Shown: positions 47,128 to 57,533, counted from the stretch's first letter. The stretch: DNA of 64,000 bases from Streptomyces glomeratus (GCF_021462825.1 NZ_JAKEEB010000004.1:248001-312000); one strand, 5' to 3'. The notes: generated from the sequence alone by a model not told the origin. Made by a program: numbers and translations.

Positions 47128-47733
47128 TTACGCACCCGCCCCGGCACGCGCACGCAGCAGAGCCGCGGGAGCGACGTCCTCGAGCGGCAGACCACGGCGG
47201 GCCGCGATCTCCTCGGGACGCTGCAGACCCTTCAGGGCCGCCACGGTCGCGTGCACGATGTTGATCGCGTTGTCGGAGCCGAGCGACTTCGACAGGACGT
47301 CGTGGATACCGGCGCACTCGAGCACGGCACGCACCGGACCACCGGCGATAACACCGGTACCCGGGGACGCGGGCTTGAGCAGTACGACGCCGGCAGCCTT
47401 CTCACCCTGGATGGGGTGAGGGATGGTGCCCTGGATCCGGGGGACCTTGAAGAAGTGCTTCTTGGCCTCCTCAACGCCCTTGGCGATGGCGGCCGGCACC
47501 TCCTTGGCCTTGCCGTATCCGACACCCACGGTGCCGTCACCGTCGCCCACCACGACCAGCGCGGTGAAGCTGAAGCGACGACCACCCTTCACAACCTTGG
47601 CGACGCGGTTGATCGCGACGACGCGCTCAACGTACGCGGTCTTCTCGGCGGCAGCTGCGCCGCCGTCACGGCCCTTCCGGTCCCGCCGCTCGCCGCCACC
47701 GGCACCGCCACCGCGGCGCTGGGGTCCAGCCAT
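47128..47733 (-). CDS. rpsE: 30S ribosomal protein S5 (uS5)
   Basis: The 201-residue protein affects decoding fidelity. It has a Gly/Arg-rich N-terminal extension of about 35 residues, the double-stranded RNA-binding domain ([19 protein letters not shown]) and the C-terminal domain with [13 protein letters not shown]. It lies between rplR and rpmD. Confidence 0.97.
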   Translation of the reverse strand: MAGPQRRGGGAGGGERRDRKGRDGGAAAAEKTAYVERVVAINRVAKVVKGGRRFSFTALVVVGDGDGTVGVGYGKAKEVPAAIAKGVEEAKKHFFKVPRIQGTIPHPIQGEKAAGVVLLKPASPGTGVIAGGPVRAVLECAGIHDVLSKSLGSDNAINIVHATVAALKGLQRPEEIAARRGLPLEDVAPAALLRARAGAGA

Positions 47734-47769
47734 TGGATTACCTCTCTCTTTCCGCTAGCTACAAGCGGC

Positions 47770-48153
47770 TCAGAACTTGAGCCCGGCTTCGCGGGCGGCG
47801 TCCGCCAGGGCGGCGATGCGCCCGGCGTACTGGTTGCCACCACGGTCGAACACGACAGCCTCGACACCGGCGGCCTTGGCACGCTCGGCGACCAGGGCGC
47901 CGACCTGCTTGGCCTGCGAGGACTTATCGCCCTCGCCCCCACGGACCGACGCGTCCAGAGTGGACGCGGAAGCCAGGGTGTGGCCCTTGAGGTCGTCGAT
48001 CACCTGCGCCACGATGTGGCGGTTGGAGCGGGTCACGACCAGACGGGGACGCTCCGCCGTACCGGCGATCCGCTTGCGGATCCGGATGTGACGGCGCTTG
48101 ATCGCGGCGCGCTTGTAGGCGTCGCCCTTGAGGATCTTCTGCCCGTATGCCAT
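47770..48153 (-). CDS. rplR: 50S ribosomal protein L18 (uL18)
   Basis: The 127-residue 5S-rRNA-binding protein shows [19 protein letters not shown] near the start and the [25 protein letters not shown] end. It starts three bases after the rplF stop. Confidence 0.97.
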   Translation of the reverse strand: MAYGQKILKGDAYKRAAIKRRHIRIRKRIAGTAERPRLVVTRSNRHIVAQVIDDLKGHTLASASTLDASVRGGEGDKSSQAKQVGALVAERAKAAGVEAVVFDRGGNQYAGRIAALADAAREAGLKF

Positions 48154-48156
48154 GGC

Positions 48157-48696
48157 TTACTTACCCGCCTTTCCGACCTTGCGGCGGATGACTTCGCCCT
48201 CGTACTTGACACCCTTGGCCTTGTACGGGTCGGGCTTGCGCAGCTTGCGGATGTTGGCCGCAACCTCGCCGACCTTCTGCTTGTCGATGCCCTCGACCTG
48301 GAAGCGGGTCGGGGTCTCCACCTTGAAGGTGATGCCCTCGGGCGCCTCGACGACGATCGGGTGGCTGTAGCCGAGCGCGAACTCGAGGTTCGAGCCCTTG
48401 GCCGTCACGCGGTAACCGACACCGCTGATCTCGAGCTTCTTCACGTAACCCTGGGTCACGCCGGTGATCATGTTCGCCACCAGCGTGCGGGACAGGCCGT
48501 GCAGGGCCTTGTTCTGACGCTCGTCGTTCGGGCGGGTGACGTTCAGAACGCCTTCCTCACCCTTGACGATCTCGATCGGTGCCACGACGGTGTGGGTCAG
48601 CTCGCCCTTGGGGCCCTTGACCGAGACCGTACGGCCGTCGATGGTGACGTCCACGCCGGCGGGAACCGTGATGGGGAGCTTGCCAATACGCGACAT
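48157..48696 (-). CDS. rplF: 50S ribosomal protein L6 (uL6)
   Basis: The 179-residue protein is a tandem of two similar domains ([16 protein letters not shown]... and [19 protein letters not shown]) near the L7/L12 stalk base and the GTPase centre. Confidence 0.97.
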   Translation of the reverse strand: MSRIGKLPITVPAGVDVTIDGRTVSVKGPKGELTHTVVAPIEIVKGEEGVLNVTRPNDERQNKALHGLSRTLVANMITGVTQGYVKKLEISGVGYRVTAKGSNLEFALGYSHPIVVEAPEGITFKVETPTRFQVEGIDKQKVGEVAANIRKLRKPDPYKAKGVKYEGEVIRRKVGKAGK

Positions 48697-48720
48697 AGCT
48701 GTTTCCTCCGTTCCCTTCTG

Positions 48721-49119
48721 CTACCAGACGTAGGCGAGGACTTCCCCACCCACGCCCTTCTTGCCGGCCTGCTTGTCGGTGAGGAGCCCGTGCGACGTGG
48801 AGATGATCGCCACGCCGAGGCCGCCGAGCACCTTCGGCAGGTTGGTGGACTTCGCGTACACCCGGAGACCGGGCTTGGAGATCCGCTTGATGCCCGCGAT
48901 GGAGCGCTCACGGTTCGGGCCGAACTTCAGCTCGAGGACGAGGTTCTTGCCGACCTCGGCGTCCTCGATCTTCCAGCCCGTGATGAAGCCCTCCTGCTGG
49001 AGGATCTCCGCGATGTGCGACTTGATCTTCGATGCCGGCATCGTCACGGAGTCGTGGTACGCCGAGTTCGCGTTACGCAGACGCGTAAGCATGTCTGCGA
49101 TCGGATCAGTCATGGTCAT
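48721..49119 (-). CDS. rpsH: 30S ribosomal protein S8 (uS8)
   Basis: The 132-residue protein binds the central domain of 16S rRNA and can repress the spc operon by binding its mRNA in other bacteria. It has [18 protein letters not shown] and the conserved [13 protein letters not shown] end. ATGs at 49119 and 49113 are both possible. Confidence 0.96.
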   Translation of the reverse strand: MTMTDPIADMLTRLRNANSAYHDSVTMPASKIKSHIAEILQQEGFITGWKIEDAEVGKNLVLELKFGPNRERSIAGIKRISKPGLRVYAKSTNLPKVLGGLGVAIISTSHGLLTDKQAGKKGVGGEVLAYVW

Positions 49120-49328
49120 GAATTGGCCTTCGGCCTCTCTCGCCGGGGTTTCCTGGTGCGCCATCCCTCTCCCCGATCCGAGACGGGACGGGTGCGGCGC
49201 GGTGGACCTACGGCGTAGTAAGTCGTACGGGCGACAGACGCCCAACCCCACAAGCCTAAGGCATGTGAGGTGGGCCGCCTGCCGACCCAGATGCTTACCG
49301 AGAGCCCGGTATCAACCCAACTGGGCTG

Positions 49329-49514
49329 TTACCAGGAGCTCTTGGTCACGCCCGGCAGCTCGCCACGGTGAGCCATCTCACGAAGGCACACGCGGCACAG
49401 GCCGAACTTGCGGTACACGGAATGCGGACGGCCGCAGCGCTGGCAGCGCGTGTAGCCACGCACACCGAACTTGGGCTTGCGAGCAGCCTTAGCGATCAGA
49501 GCCTTCTTCGCCAT
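49329..49514 (-). CDS. rpsZ: 30S ribosomal protein S14, zinc-binding short form (uS14)
   Basis: A 61-residue protein with CQRC and CRVC zinc pairs at about residues 24-43, so it is the zinc-containing type; streptomycetes often also have a longer, zinc-free S14 elsewhere. The ATG at 49514 fits AGGAGGC better than the GTG at 49523. Confidence 0.96.
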   Translation of the reverse strand: MAKKALIAKAARKPKFGVRGYTRCQRCGRPHSVYRKFGLCRVCLREMAHRGELPGVTKSSW

Positions 49515-49519
49515 CTCGC

Positions 49520-50077
49520 TCACGCCTCCTTGAACGGGAAGCCGAGGTGACGAAGGAGCGCACGGCCCTCAGCGTCGTTGGTCGCCGTGGTGACCACGGT
49601 GATGTCCATACCCCGGACGCGGTCGATCTTGTCCTGGTCGATCTCGTGGAACATGACCTGCTCGGTGAGACCGAAGGTGTAGTTGCCACGGCCGTCGAAC
49701 TGCTTGGGGGACAGGCCGCGGAAGTCGCGGATGCGCGGCAGCGCGAGCGACAGGGTGCGGTCCAGGAACTCCCACATGCGGTCGCCACGGAGCGTGACGT
49801 GGGCACCGATCGGCTGGCCCTCACGCAGCTTGAACTGCGCGATGGACTTGCGGGCCTTGGTGACGGCCGGCTTCTGACCGGTGATCGTGGTGAGGTCGCG
49901 GATGGCGCCCTCGATCAGCTTGGAGTCGCGGGCGGCGTCGCCCACACCCATGTTGACCACGATCTTGACGAGGCCCGGAATCTGCATGACGTTCTCGTAC
50001 TTGAACTCGTCACGCAGCTTGGGGGCGATCTCGTCGCGGTACTTCTGCTTCAGACGCGGATTGGTGGTGGTAGTCAT
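49520..50077 (-). CDS. rplE: 50S ribosomal protein L5 (uL5)
   Basis: The 185-residue 5S-rRNA-binding protein also contacts P-site t[24 protein letters not shown] and [19 protein letters not shown] are conserved. Its ATG overlaps the rplX stop by one base (TGATG). Confidence 0.97.
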   Translation of the reverse strand: MTTTTNPRLKQKYRDEIAPKLRDEFKYENVMQIPGLVKIVVNMGVGDAARDSKLIEGAIRDLTTITGQKPAVTKARKSIAQFKLREGQPIGAHVTLRGDRMWEFLDRTLSLALPRIRDFRGLSPKQFDGRGNYTFGLTEQVMFHEIDQDKIDRVRGMDITVVTTATNDAEGRALLRHLGFPFKEA

Positions 50078-50400
50078 CAGATGTCCTCACCCGTCCGCTT
50101 GGCAACGCGGATCTTGTTGCCGTTCTCGTCGAAGCGGTAGCCGACACGCGTGACGACCTTCTGACCGTCCTTCTCCACGACCAGCTGAACGTTGGACACG
50201 TGGATCGGGGCCTCGGTGGTCACGATGCCGCCGGCCTGGGAACCGCCGGCGGTCGGGCCGGCCTTGGTGTGCTTCTTGACCCGGTTGACACCCTCGACCA
50301 GGACGCGGTCCTCGCGAGGGTAGGCCGCGATGACCTTGCCCTGCTTGCCCTTGTCCTTGCCGGTGATGACCTGGACCAGGTCGCCCTTCTTGATCTTCAT
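50077..50400 (-). CDS. rplX: 50S ribosomal protein L24 (uL24)
   Basis: The 107-residue KOW-domain protein starts 50S assembly ([21 protein letters not shown]). It follows rplN by two bases. Confidence 0.97.
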   Translation of the reverse strand: MKIKKGDLVQVITGKDKGKQGKVIAAYPREDRVLVEGVNRVKKHTKAGPTAGGSQAGGIVTTEAPIHVSNVQLVVEKDGQKVVTRVGYRFDENGNKIRVAKRTGEDI

Positions 50401-50402
50401 GC

Positions 50403-50771
50403 TTACAGCACCTCCGGAGCCAGCGAGATGATCTTCATGAACTTCTTCTCGCGCAGCTCACGCCCGACCGGGCCGAAGATGCGGGTGCCGCGAGGGTCAC
50501 CGTCGTTCTTCAGAATGACGGCGGCGTTCTCGTCGAAGCGGATGTACGAGCCGTCCGGACGGCGGCGCTCCTTGACGGTGCGAACGATGACCGCCTTGAC
50601 GACGTCACCCTTCTTCACGTTGCCACCGGGGATCGCGTCCTTGACGGTGGCGACGATGACGTCACCGATGCCCGCGTAGCGGCGACCGGAGCCACCGAGC
50701 ACACGGATGCAAAGGATCTCCTTGGCACCAGTGTTGTCGGCGACACGCAGTCGCGACTCCTGCTGGATCAC
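50403..50771 (-). CDS. rplN: 50S ribosomal protein L14 (uL14)
   Basis: The 122-residue protein lies at the subunit interface ([18 protein letters not shown]... ILSLAPEVL-type end, here IISLAPEVL). It is the first gene of the spc operon; two hairpins separate it from rpsQ. Confidence 0.97.
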   Translation of the reverse strand: MIQQESRLRVADNTGAKEILCIRVLGGSGRRYAGIGDVIVATVKDAIPGGNVKKGDVVKAVIVRTVKERRRPDGSYIRFDENAAVILKNDGDPRGTRIFGPVGRELREKKFMKIISLAPEVL

Positions 50772-50799
50772 GTCTATCTCCTGTTTGTCTGCCGGTTCC

Positions 50800-50827
50800 C
50801 CGGGGGCCGCCTCTCAGCGGCCCCCGG
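50800..50827 (-). terminator. S10/spc border hairpin, distal
   Basis: An 11-bp GC-only stem CCGGGGGCCGC / GCGGCCCCCGG with loop CTCTCA, between rpsQ and rplN. Confidence 0.75.
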
Positions 50828-50843
50828 AGCCTGGCGGAACTGT

Positions 50844-50863
50844 CCTGCGGGTTTGCCCGCAGG
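50844..50863 (-). terminator. S10/spc border hairpin, proximal
   Basis: Stem CCTGCGGG / CCCGCAGG with loop TTTG, only four bases past the rpsQ stop. Together with the distal hairpin it marks the end of the S10 operon. Confidence 0.75.
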
Positions 50864-50867
50864 AGAA

Positions 50868-51152
50868 TTACTTGGCCTTCTCGAGGATCTCGACGACGCG
50901 CCAGCGCTTGGTCGCGGACAGCGGCCGGGTCTCCATCAGGAGGACACGGTCGCCGACACCCGCGGCGTTCTGCTCGTCGTGCGCCTTGAGCTTGTTCGTA
51001 CGGCGGATGACCTTGCCGTACAGCGCGTGCTTGACGCGGTCCTCGACGGCGACGACGACGGTCTTGTCCATCTTGTCGCTGACGACGAGACCCTCGCGGG
51101 TCTTGCGGAAGCCGCGCGCCTCAGTGTTCTCAGTCACGTTGTTCTCGCTCAT
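50868..51152 (-). CDS. rpsQ: 30S ribosomal protein S17 (uS17)
   Basis: The 94-residue OB-fold protein ([22 protein letters not shown]). The N-terminal ~12 residues, Asn/Glu-rich, are an extension. Its ATG overlaps the rpmC stop by one base. It is the last gene of the S10 operon. Confidence 0.97.
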   Translation of the reverse strand: MSENNVTENTEARGFRKTREGLVVSDKMDKTVVVAVEDRVKHALYGKVIRRTNKLKAHDEQNAAGVGDRVLLMETRPLSATKRWRVVEILEKAK

Positions 51153-51376
51153 CAGGCGTTCTCCACCGTTTCGATGCCCAGCTCACGCTCGCGCATCAGG
51201 GTGTAGATCCGCGCGATGTCCTTGCGGACCGCCTTCAGACGGCCGTGGTTCTCGAGCTGGCCCGTCGCCGCCTGGAAGCGGAGGTTGAACAGCTCTTCCT
51301 TGGCCTCGCGGAGCTTGCCCAGAAGCTCCTCGTTGCCCAGCTCGCGCAGCTCGGACGCCTTGGTACCGGCCGACAT
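51152..51376 (-). CDS. rpmC: 50S ribosomal protein L29 (uL29)
   Basis: The 74-residue two-helix protein at the tunnel exit, near the signal-recognition and trigger-factor site ([21 protein letters not shown]). Its ATG overlaps the rplP stop by one base; a GTG directly before it could also start. Confidence 0.96.
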   Translation of the reverse strand: MSAGTKASELRELGNEELLGKLREAKEELFNLRFQAATGQLENHGRLKAVRKDIARIYTLMRERELGIETVENA

Positions 51377-51795
51377 CACGCTTCACCTGCCTCGCGCTTG
51401 ACGATCCGGCACTTCATCGGCAGCTTGTGGGCCGCACGGGTCAGCGCCTCACGGGCGATCTTCTCGTTCGGGTAGGACAGCTCGAACATCACCCGACCGG
51501 GCTTGACGTTCGCGATCCACCACTCCGGCGAACCCTTACCGGAACCCATGCGGGTCTCGGCGGGCTTCTTGGTCAGCGGGCGGTCCGGGTAGATGTTGAT
51601 CCAGACCTTGCCGCCACGCTTGATGTGACGGGTCATGGCGATACGAGCCGCCTCGATCTGGCGGTTCGTCACGTACGCCGGGGTCAGCGCCTGGATGCCG
51701 TACTCGCCGAACGCAACCTGCGTTCCACCCTTGGCCATTCCATCGCGCTTCGGGTGGTGCTGCTTGCGGTGCTTGACCCTACGGGGGATCAGCAT
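51376..51795 (-). CDS. rplP: 50S ribosomal protein L16 (uL16)
   Basis: The 139-residue protein is close to the A-site tRNA elbow. It shows [37 protein letters not shown] and the usual end. It is five bases after rpsC. Confidence 0.97.
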   Translation of the reverse strand: MLIPRRVKHRKQHHPKRDGMAKGGTQVAFGEYGIQALTPAYVTNRQIEAARIAMTRHIKRGGKVWINIYPDRPLTKKPAETRMGSGKGSPEWWIANVKPGRVMFELSYPNEKIAREALTRAAHKLPMKCRIVKREAGEA

Positions 51796-51800
51796 GTCGG

Positions 51801-52622
51801 TCAGGCCTCCGTTCCGGTGCTCTCAGCCGGAGCGGACGCGGGAGCCTCGGCCTTGGGGGCCTCGGCGCCGGCAGCCTGCTGCGGCTTACGACCGCGCCGC
51901 TCGCCACCGCGGCCACCACGGGCCGGGCGGTCGGCGCCACCGCGGGCCGGGCGGTTACCCGCACGGGCGGCAGCGTTCTCGGCGCGGACCTCGGCGATGT
52001 TCTTGACGTCGCCCTTGTAGATCCAGACCTTCACACCGATGCGGCCGAAGGTCGTCTTGGCCTCGAAGAAGCCGTAGTCCACGTTCGCGCGGAGCGTGTG
52101 CAGGGGCACACGGCCCTCGCGGTAGAACTCCGAGCGGGACATCTCGGCGCCGCCGAGGCGGCCACCGCACTGGATCTTGATGCCCTTGGCGCCCGCCTTC
52201 ATCGCCGACTGCATGCTCTTGCGCATGGCGCGGCGGAAGGAGACGCGGGAGGAGAGCTGCTCGGCAACGGCCTGGGCCACGAGCTGAGCGTCCGTCTCGG
52301 GGTTCTTGACCTCGAGGATGTTCAGCTGGACCTGCTTGCCCGTGAGCTTCTCGAGGTCACCGCGGATGCGGTCGGCCTCGGCGCCACGGCGGCCGATGAC
52401 GATGCCCGGACGCGCGGTGTGGATGTCCACGCGGACGCGGTCACGGGTGCGCTCGATCTCGACCTTGGAGATGCCGGCGCGCTCCATGCCGGACGTCATC
52501 ATCCGACGGATGGCGACGTCTTCCTTGACGTAGTCCTTGTACAGCTTGTCGGCGTACCAACGCGACTTGAAGTCGGTCGTGACACCGAGCCGGAACCCAT
52601 GCGGGTTTACCTTCTGGCCCAT
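51801..52622 (-). CDS. rpsC: 30S ribosomal protein S3 (uS3)
   Basis: The 273-residue protein is part of the mRNA entry tunnel and helicase. It has the KH domain ([21 protein letters not shown], about residues 75-95) and the C-terminal domain ([20 protein letters not shown]). The last ~60 residues are Arg/Gly/Ala-rich ([17 protein letters not shown]), an actinobacterial extension. Its ATG overlaps the rplV stop by one base (TAATG). Confidence 0.97.
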   Translation of the reverse strand: MGQKVNPHGFRLGVTTDFKSRWYADKLYKDYVKEDVAIRRMMTSGMERAGISKVEIERTRDRVRVDIHTARPGIVIGRRGAEADRIRGDLEKLTGKQVQLNILEVKNPETDAQLVAQAVAEQLSSRVSFRRAMRKSMQSAMKAGAKGIKIQCGGRLGGAEMSRSEFYREGRVPLHTLRANVDYGFFEAKTTFGRIGVKVWIYKGDVKNIAEVRAENAAARAGNRPARGGADRPARGGRGGERRGRKPQQAAGAEAPKAEAPASAPAESTGTEA

Positions 52623-52969
52623 TACCGGGTTCCTTCCTTGCTGCTGACGACCACGGTGATGTGGCTGGTCCGCTTGCGGATCCGGTAGGCACGGCCCTGG
52701 GCACGCGGACGGAACCGCTTCAGGGTCGGGCCCTCGTCGACGTAGGCCTCGGAAACGACGAGGCTGTCGACATCGGTGTGGTCGTAGTTGTGCGCGGCGT
52801 TGGCAATGGCGCTGTCCAGCACCTTGCCGACCGGAACCGAGGCTGCCTGCGGAGCGAATCGCAGAACAGCCTGGGCCTCCGTGGCGTCCATGCCACGGAT
52901 GAGGTCCACCACACGGCGGGCCTTCATGGGCGTGACGCGGATGTACCGCGCCTGGGCCCTGGCTTCCAT
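52622..52969 (-). CDS. rplV: 50S ribosomal protein L22 (uL22)
   Basis: The 115-residue protein has a long hairpin lining the exit tunnel near the macrolide site ([23 protein letters not shown]). Normal length; no insertion in the loop. Confidence 0.97.
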   Translation of the reverse strand: MEARAQARYIRVTPMKARRVVDLIRGMDATEAQAVLRFAPQAASVPVGKVLDSAIANAAHNYDHTDVDSLVVSEAYVDEGPTLKRFRPRAQGRAYRIRKRTSHITVVVSSKEGTR

Positions 52970-53014
52970 GGTTGTCCCTTCAGAGTTACTTACGTGTCTG
53001 AATGCGATCCGCGG

Positions 53015-53296
53015 TTAGCGGCGCTTCGACTTCCTGTCGTCCTTGACGTGACCCCGGAAGGTGCGCGTCGGCGAGAACTCGCCGAGCTTGTGGCCGACCA
53101 TCGACTCGGTGACGAACACCGGGATGTGGGTCTTGCCGTTGTGCACCGCCAGCGTGTGGCCCAGCATTGCCGGGACGATCATCGAGCGGCGGGACCAGGT
53201 CTTGATGACGTTCTTGGTGCCGGCTTCGTTCTGGGCGTCCACCTTCTTCATGAGGTGGTCGTCGACGAAGGGCCCCTTCTTCAGGCTACGAGGCAT
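53015..53296 (-). CDS. rpsS: 30S ribosomal protein S19 (uS19)
   Basis: The 93-residue head protein interacts with S13 ([19 protein letters not shown]... [20 protein letters not shown]). It lies between rplB and rplV. Confidence 0.97.
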   Translation of the reverse strand: MPRSLKKGPFVDDHLMKKVDAQNEAGTKNVIKTWSRRSMIVPAMLGHTLAVHNGKTHIPVFVTESMVGHKLGEFSPTRTFRGHVKDDRKSKRR

Positions 53297-53308
53297 CTCA
53301 ACCCGTCC

Positions 53309-54145
53309 TTAGCGCTTCTTGTTCGTCTTGCGGCGGCGGACGATGTACTTGTTGCTCGCCTTCTTGGCGGAACGAGTACGGCCTTCCTTCTGACCCCACG
53401 GGGACACCGGGTGGCGACCACCGGAGGTACGGCCCTCACCACCACCGTGCGGGTGGTCCACGGGGTTCATGACCACACCACGCACGGTCGGGCGCACGCC
53501 CAGCCAGCGCTTGCGGCCGGCCTTGCCCCAGTTGATGTTGCTCTGCTCGGCGTTGCCGACCTCGCCGACGGTGGCGCGGCAGCGGACGTCGACCAGGCGG
53601 ATCTCACCGGACGGCATGCGCAGGTGGGCGTAGGCGCCCTCCTTCGCGAGCAGCTGCACCGAGGCACCGGCCGAGCGGGCGAACTTGGCGCCGCCGCCCG
53701 GACGCAGCTCGATGGCGTGCAGCGTCGTACCGACCGGGATGTTGCGCAGGGCAAGGTTGTTGCCCGGCTTGATGTCGGCCCCGGGACCGTTCTCGACGCG
53801 GTCGCCCTGGCTCAGGCCACGCGGCGCGAGGATGTAGCGCTTCTCGCCGTCCGCGTAGTGCAGGAGCGCGATGCGCGCGGTGCGGTTGGGGTCGTACTCG
53901 ATGTGCGCGACCTTCGCCGGCACGCCGTCCTTGTCGTGACGACGGAAGTCGATCACGCGGTAGGCGCGCTTGTGTCCGCCACCCTGGTGGCGAACGGTCA
54001 CACGACCGGCGTTGTTACGGCCGCCCTTGCTGTGCAGGGGACGGACCAGCGACTTCTCCGGCGTGGACCGCGTGACCTCGACGAAGTCGGCGACGCTGGC
54101 GCCACGACGGCCCGGCGTAGTCGGCTTGTACTTGCGGATTCCCAT
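53309..54145 (-). CDS. rplB: 50S ribosomal protein L2 (uL2)
   Basis: The 278-residue protein is needed for subunit joining and peptidyl-transferase activity. It has [19 protein letters not shown] rRNA contacts and the conserved [10 protein letters not shown] loop near residue 230, with its essential histidine. Normal length. Confidence 0.98.
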   Translation of the reverse strand: MGIRKYKPTTPGRRGASVADFVEVTRSTPEKSLVRPLHSKGGRNNAGRVTVRHQGGGHKRAYRVIDFRRHDKDGVPAKVAHIEYDPNRTARIALLHYADGEKRYILAPRGLSQGDRVENGPGADIKPGNNLALRNIPVGTTLHAIELRPGGGAKFARSAGASVQLLAKEGAYAHLRMPSGEIRLVDVRCRATVGEVGNAEQSNINWGKAGRKRWLGVRPTVRGVVMNPVDHPHGGGEGRTSGGRHPVSPWGQKEGRTRSAKKASNKYIVRRRKTNKKR

Positions 54146-54185
54146 TTCTCAGTCCTCGTCCGATATCGGACGATCCGGACCGCCC

Positions 54186-54605
54186 TCAGGCGGTCGGACC
54201 GCCGAAGATGTCGATACGGTCGCCCTCGGCGAGGGTCACGATCGCGCGCTTGGTGGCGGCACGCTGGCCGAAGCCCGTGCGGGTCCGCTTGCGCTTGCCC
54301 TGGCGGTTGATCGTGTTGACCCCGGTGACCTTGACCGAGAAGACCGCCTGGACGGCCTCCTTGATCTGGGTCTTGTTGGCGCTCGGGGCAACGATGAACG
54401 TGTACTTGTTCTCGTCGAGGAGCGCGTAGCTCTTCTCCGACACGACCGGCTTCAGCAGGACGTCACGGGGGTCCGTGTACGCCTTGCTCGCCGGGGTGAC
54501 GACGGTGTTCTTGCCCTCGGCGGCGTGGCGACGCGCCTTGGCGACGCGCGCGGCCTTGGCGGCCTTGGCGGCCTTCGAGGCAATGGCGGGGTGACGGATA
54601 GCCAT
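54186..54605 (-). CDS. rplW: 50S ribosomal protein L23 (uL23), extended N-terminus
   Basis: The 139-residue protein docks trigger factor and SRP at the exit tunnel. The normal core begins at [22 protein letters not shown]. It is preceded by about 45 Ala/Lys-rich residues, an extension seen in streptomycetes. Its ATG overlaps the rplD stop by one base. Confidence 0.97.
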   Translation of the reverse strand: MAIRHPAIASKAAKAAKAARVAKARRHAAEGKNTVVTPASKAYTDPRDVLLKPVVSEKSYALLDENKYTFIVAPSANKTQIKEAVQAVFSVKVTGVNTINRQGKRKRTRTGFGQRAATKRAIVTLAEGDRIDIFGGPTA

Positions 54606-55258
54606 CAGGCCTCGCTCCCTTCGGTGTCGTTGGCCTTCGGGCCGGACACGAAGGACTCGAAAGCGGCCTGGGTGAAGACCACGTCGTCGGAGACGATCAC
54701 GTCGTACGTGTTCAGCTGGCCCGGCTCCAGGATGTGGACCTGGGGCAGGTTGCGAGCGGACAGCAGGGCCTTCTCGTTCTCGCGCTCGACGACCAGGAGC
54801 ACGTTCTTGCGCTCGCTGATCTTGCCGAGGAGAGCCTTGGCGGCCTTGGTGGAGATGTCCGACTCGACCACGTCGGTCACGACGTGGATGCGGTTGTTGC
54901 GGGCCCGGTCGGTGAGGGCGTGGCGCAGGGCCGCGGCCTTCATCTTCTTGGGGGTCCGCTGCGAGTAGTCGCGCGGCACGGGACCGTGCACGACGCCACC
55001 ACCGGCGAACTGCGGCGCGCGGGTCGAGCCCTGGCGGGCGCGACCGGTGCCCTTCTGGCGGTACGGCTTCTTGCCGCCACCACGGACCTCGCCACGCGTC
55101 TTCGTCTTGTGCGTGCCCTGGCGGGCAGCGGCCAGCTGTGCGACGACGACCTGGTGGATCAGCGGGACGCTGACCTTCTCAACGCCGAAGATCTCCGCGG
55201 GGAGCTCGACGGAACCGGCCTTCTCGCCCGCCGGCGAAAGGATGTCAACAGTGCTCAT
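54605..55258 (-). CDS. rplD: 50S ribosomal protein L4 (uL4)
   Basis: The 217-residue protein reaches into the exit tunnel by an extended loop ([28 protein letters not shown]). In E. coli L4 also represses the S10 operon by attenuation; whether this occurs here is unknown, although the S10 leader is long. Confidence 0.97.
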   Translation of the reverse strand: MSTVDILSPAGEKAGSVELPAEIFGVEKVSVPLIHQVVVAQLAAARQGTHKTKTRGEVRGGGKKPYRQKGTGRARQGSTRAPQFAGGGVVHGPVPRDYSQRTPKKMKAAALRHALTDRARNNRIHVVTDVVESDISTKAAKALLGKISERKNVLLVVERENEKALLSARNLPQVHILEPGQLNTYDVIVSDDVVFTQAAFESFVSGPKANDTEGSEA

Positions 55259-55266
55259 CGGTTACC

Positions 55267-55911
55267 TCAGGCCCCCTTGGCCGCGGTGCGGACCAGGACG
55301 AGGCCGCCGTTCGGACCGGGAACCGCGCCCTTGATGAGCAGCAGACCCTTCTCCGCGTCAACGGCGTGGACGGTCAGGTTCTGGGTGGTGACTCGCTCGT
55401 TGCCCATGCGACCCGCCATGCGGAGGCCCTTGAACACACGGCCCGGGGTGGCGCAGCCACCGATCGAACCGGGAGAGCGGTGCTTGCGCTGGGTGCCGTG
55501 TCCGGCGCCGAGGCCCTTGAAGTTGTGACGCTTCATGACACCGGCGAAGCCCTTGCCCTTGCTCTTACCGGTGACGTCGACCTTCACACCGGCCTCGAAC
55601 ACCTCAGCGGTGATCTCCTGGCCGAGGGTGTACTCGGAGGCATCCGACGTGCGGATCTCGACGAGGTGACGACGCGGGGTGACGTCCGCCTTGGCGAAGT
55701 GGCCCTTGAGGGGCTTGTTCACCTTGCGCGGGTCGATCTCGCCGAAGGCGATCTGGACGGACTCGTAGCCGTCGACGTCGTTCGTACGAACCTGGGTCAC
55801 GACATTCGGCCCGGCCTTGACGACGGTCACGGGAACAACGCGGTTGTTCTCGTCCCAGACCTGCGTCATACCGAGCTTCTCGCCCAGGATGCCCTTGATC
55901 TGCTTAGCCAT
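55267..55911 (-). CDS. rplC: 50S ribosomal protein L3 (uL3)
   Basis: The 214-residue early assembly protein starts at [21 protein letters not shown] (ATG 55911; the frame extends to 55953 without similarity). Its finger [21 protein letters not shown] approaches the peptidyl-transferase centre. Confidence 0.97.
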   Translation of the reverse strand: MAKQIKGILGEKLGMTQVWDENNRVVPVTVVKAGPNVVTQVRTNDVDGYESVQIAFGEIDPRKVNKPLKGHFAKADVTPRRHLVEIRTSDASEYTLGQEITAEVFEAGVKVDVTGKSKGKGFAGVMKRHNFKGLGAGHGTQRKHRSPGSIGGCATPGRVFKGLRMAGRMGNERVTTQNLTVHAVDAEKGLLLIKGAVPGPNGGLVLVRTAAKGA

Positions 55912-55927
55912 TCTCAGATCACCGGCC

Positions 55928-56236
55928 TCAGAGCTTGATCTCGATGTCGACACCGGCCGGGAGGTCGAGTCGCATCAGAGAGTCAACGGTCTTGGGGGTC
56001 GGGTCGAGGATGTCGATCAGGCGCTTGTGCGTGCGCATCTCGAAGTGCTCGCGCGAGTCCTTGTACTTGTGCGGCGACTTGATGACGCAGTACACGTTCT
56101 TCTCAGTGGGCAGCGGCACCGGGCCCGCGACCGACGCACCAGTACGGGTCACCGTCTCGACGATCTTCTTCGCCGAGGAGTCGATGACCTCGTGGTCGTA
56201 GGCCTTGAGCCGGATGCGGATCTTCTGTCCCGCCAT
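55928..56236 (-). CDS. rpsJ: 30S ribosomal protein S10 (uS10)
   Basis: The 102-residue protein also takes part in NusB/NusE antitermination. It is the first gene of the S10 operon. The sequence [21 protein letters not shown] is conserved. Its leader is long, about 380 nt from the promoter, and contains the hairpin element also present before rpsL. Confidence 0.98.
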   Translation of the reverse strand: MAGQKIRIRLKAYDHEVIDSSAKKIVETVTRTGASVAGPVPLPTEKNVYCVIKSPHKYKDSREHFEMRTHKRLIDILDPTPKTVDSLMRLDLPAGVDIEIKL

Positions 56237-56645
56237 GGCTACTTCGTAGTCCTGTCTCTTCTCACGCTCTGGAACCCGGCGGTCCAGCCCCTCTTCGCCG
56301 ACCCACGCGGTCGGGCGTGTCGCTTCCCCGCTGACATGGATGCCCCTTGTCCGAACATCCCTGCCGGAGATTGCGCACGGCCCTGCCGGAACCGTGGGAC
56401 CGAGGGCGGATAGCCCACCGGGTGCCTGGCCGGTGCCGCGCCCACGCTTCCCGGAAGATTCCCGTACGTCCGCCCCAGCGCTGCCGTGAGGCAGTTAGGA
56501 CGACGAGTACTGTGGGACTCGCTTCCGGTCCTCCCGGCGGGAGGCGCGCAGCATCAACACTCGACCGAGCAACCCCGCTAGTCTGCCATACGGAGCGGGG
56601 GCCTGGCCAATCGAGCCGGAGAGAATACCCCCGGAGTGACCAGGG
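56237..56645. other. S10 operon leader region
   Basis: About 410 bases without a gene. It holds the rpsJ promoter at the right end, a long untranslated leader, and the shared hairpin element at 56293-56322. The leader could be a target for autoregulation, as in other S10 operons, but the sequence is not alignable by eye to the E. coli one. Confidence 0.6.
56293..56322 (-). promoter_or_regulatory. Shared r-protein leader hairpin element, rpsJ copy
   Basis: A 30-nt sequence differing by one base from the one at 62135-62164 before rpsL. On the minus strand it folds as CCGACC-GCGTG-GGTCGG. It begins 57 nt before the rpsJ start. Confidence 0.8.
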
Positions 56646-56649
56646 TCAA
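56622..56649 (-). promoter_or_regulatory. Vegetative promoter of the S10 operon
   Basis: TTGACC (56649-56644), 16-bp spacer, TATTCT (56627-56622). The -35 box overlaps the stop of the upstream hypothetical gene. Other promoters closer to rpsJ are possible. Confidence 0.7.
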
Positions 56650-57533
56650 ACCCGGGCGCCCGTCCGGCCCTGCGCCGACGCGCGTCCGCCCGGCGGCTCC
56701 GCCTCCCCCCGGGGGCCGACGAGGCCGGTGGGGAGCGGGGAACGGGTGCCGTTCCGGTCGCCCGGGCCCCCGTCGTCCTGACCGGGAGCGGGGGTGCCGC
56801 CCTGACCCGGCGCGTGGGGGCAGCGCCAGATGCAGTACCCGCAAGGGGGCGCCCCCGCCACACCGGGCGCGGGGACACCCGCAGCACCCGCGTCGTCGCC
56901 GCGCTCCTCGGCAGGCGCGTACCCGAACGTGATGGTCCCGACGCCCTGGGCGAAGCGCCGGTACTGCCGGTCCGCCTGCTCTCGCAGTCTGCGCTGGCCG
57001 CGCCCCCGCAGATAGTCCGCGAACCGCTGGAAGTAGCTGTCCCTGCAGCGCTCGAACGTCGCGTCCAGTGCCACCAGGGCCGCTTCCAGGCCGGGCAGAT
57101 CACGCCGGCGAACCTGAGCGATCTGCCGGGGCGACGGCGTCCGGGCCAGGGCGTCGATCCTCTCGCCCAGCTTTCCCAGCGTCCGCAGGAAGGTGTGAAT
57201 GCCCTCCTCGTAGCTGCGAAGCTCGGCGCGCAGGGACTCGGCCACCTGCTCGTCAGGCCGCGCGTTCTCCGCCTTCTCCCGGAAGAGCCGGTCCCGCTCG
57301 CCGGCCGTCCGCTCGACCGGTGCCGACGCCCTCCGCAGGAGCTCCAGCGCCTCCTGGCAGTCCGTCACCGCGGCCCGGGCCACTGCTCTGACCTGACCGC
57401 AGTAGGCGCTCAGGGCCATCAGGGGTTCCCTGTAGTCCTTGTGGCTCCTGCGGTTTCCACGCTCGCGCGCGAGGGCCGCCGCCCCGAGAACTCCCACAGT
57501 GGTGATCAGAGTCCCGACGATCTCGCCCTGCAC
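56646..57533 (-). CDS. Hypothetical protein with N-terminal membrane segment, between tuf and rpsJ
   Basis: The 295-residue protein from the GTG at 57533 (GGGGGAACC upstream) is not one I recognise. It has a hydrophobic N-terminus (about residues 3-20, EIVGTLITTVGVLGAAALA), then a long charged, helix-rich region with coiled-coil character (about 30-190). The end is Gly/Pro-rich, with a small cysteine cluster, Cys231, Cys234 and Cys238 (CGYCIWRC). A membrane-tethered, helical cytoplasmic protein is the best description. It separates the str and S10 operons on the same strand. In S. coelicolor, from memory, about 38 genes occupy this interval, so this is a variable site. Confidence 0.7.
   Translation of the reverse strand: MQGEIVGTLITTVGVLGAAALARERGNRRSHKDYREPLMALSAYCGQVRAVARAAVTDCQEALELLRRASAPVERTAGERDRLFREKAENARPDEQVAESLRAELRSYEEGIHTFLRTLGKLGERIDALARTPSPRQIAQVRRRDLPGLEAALVALDATFERCRDSYFQRFADYLRGRGQRRLREQADRQYRRFAQGVGTITFGYAPAEERGDDAGAAGVPAPGVAGAPPCGYCIWRCPHAPGQGGTPAPGQDDGGPGDRNGTRSPLPTGLVGPRGEAEPPGGRASAQGRTGARV

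Noticed and set aside
47251..49218. Open frame of 655 codons on the plus strand
   Set aside because: Antisense to rpsE, rplR, rplF and rpsH; no ribosome site and no similarity.
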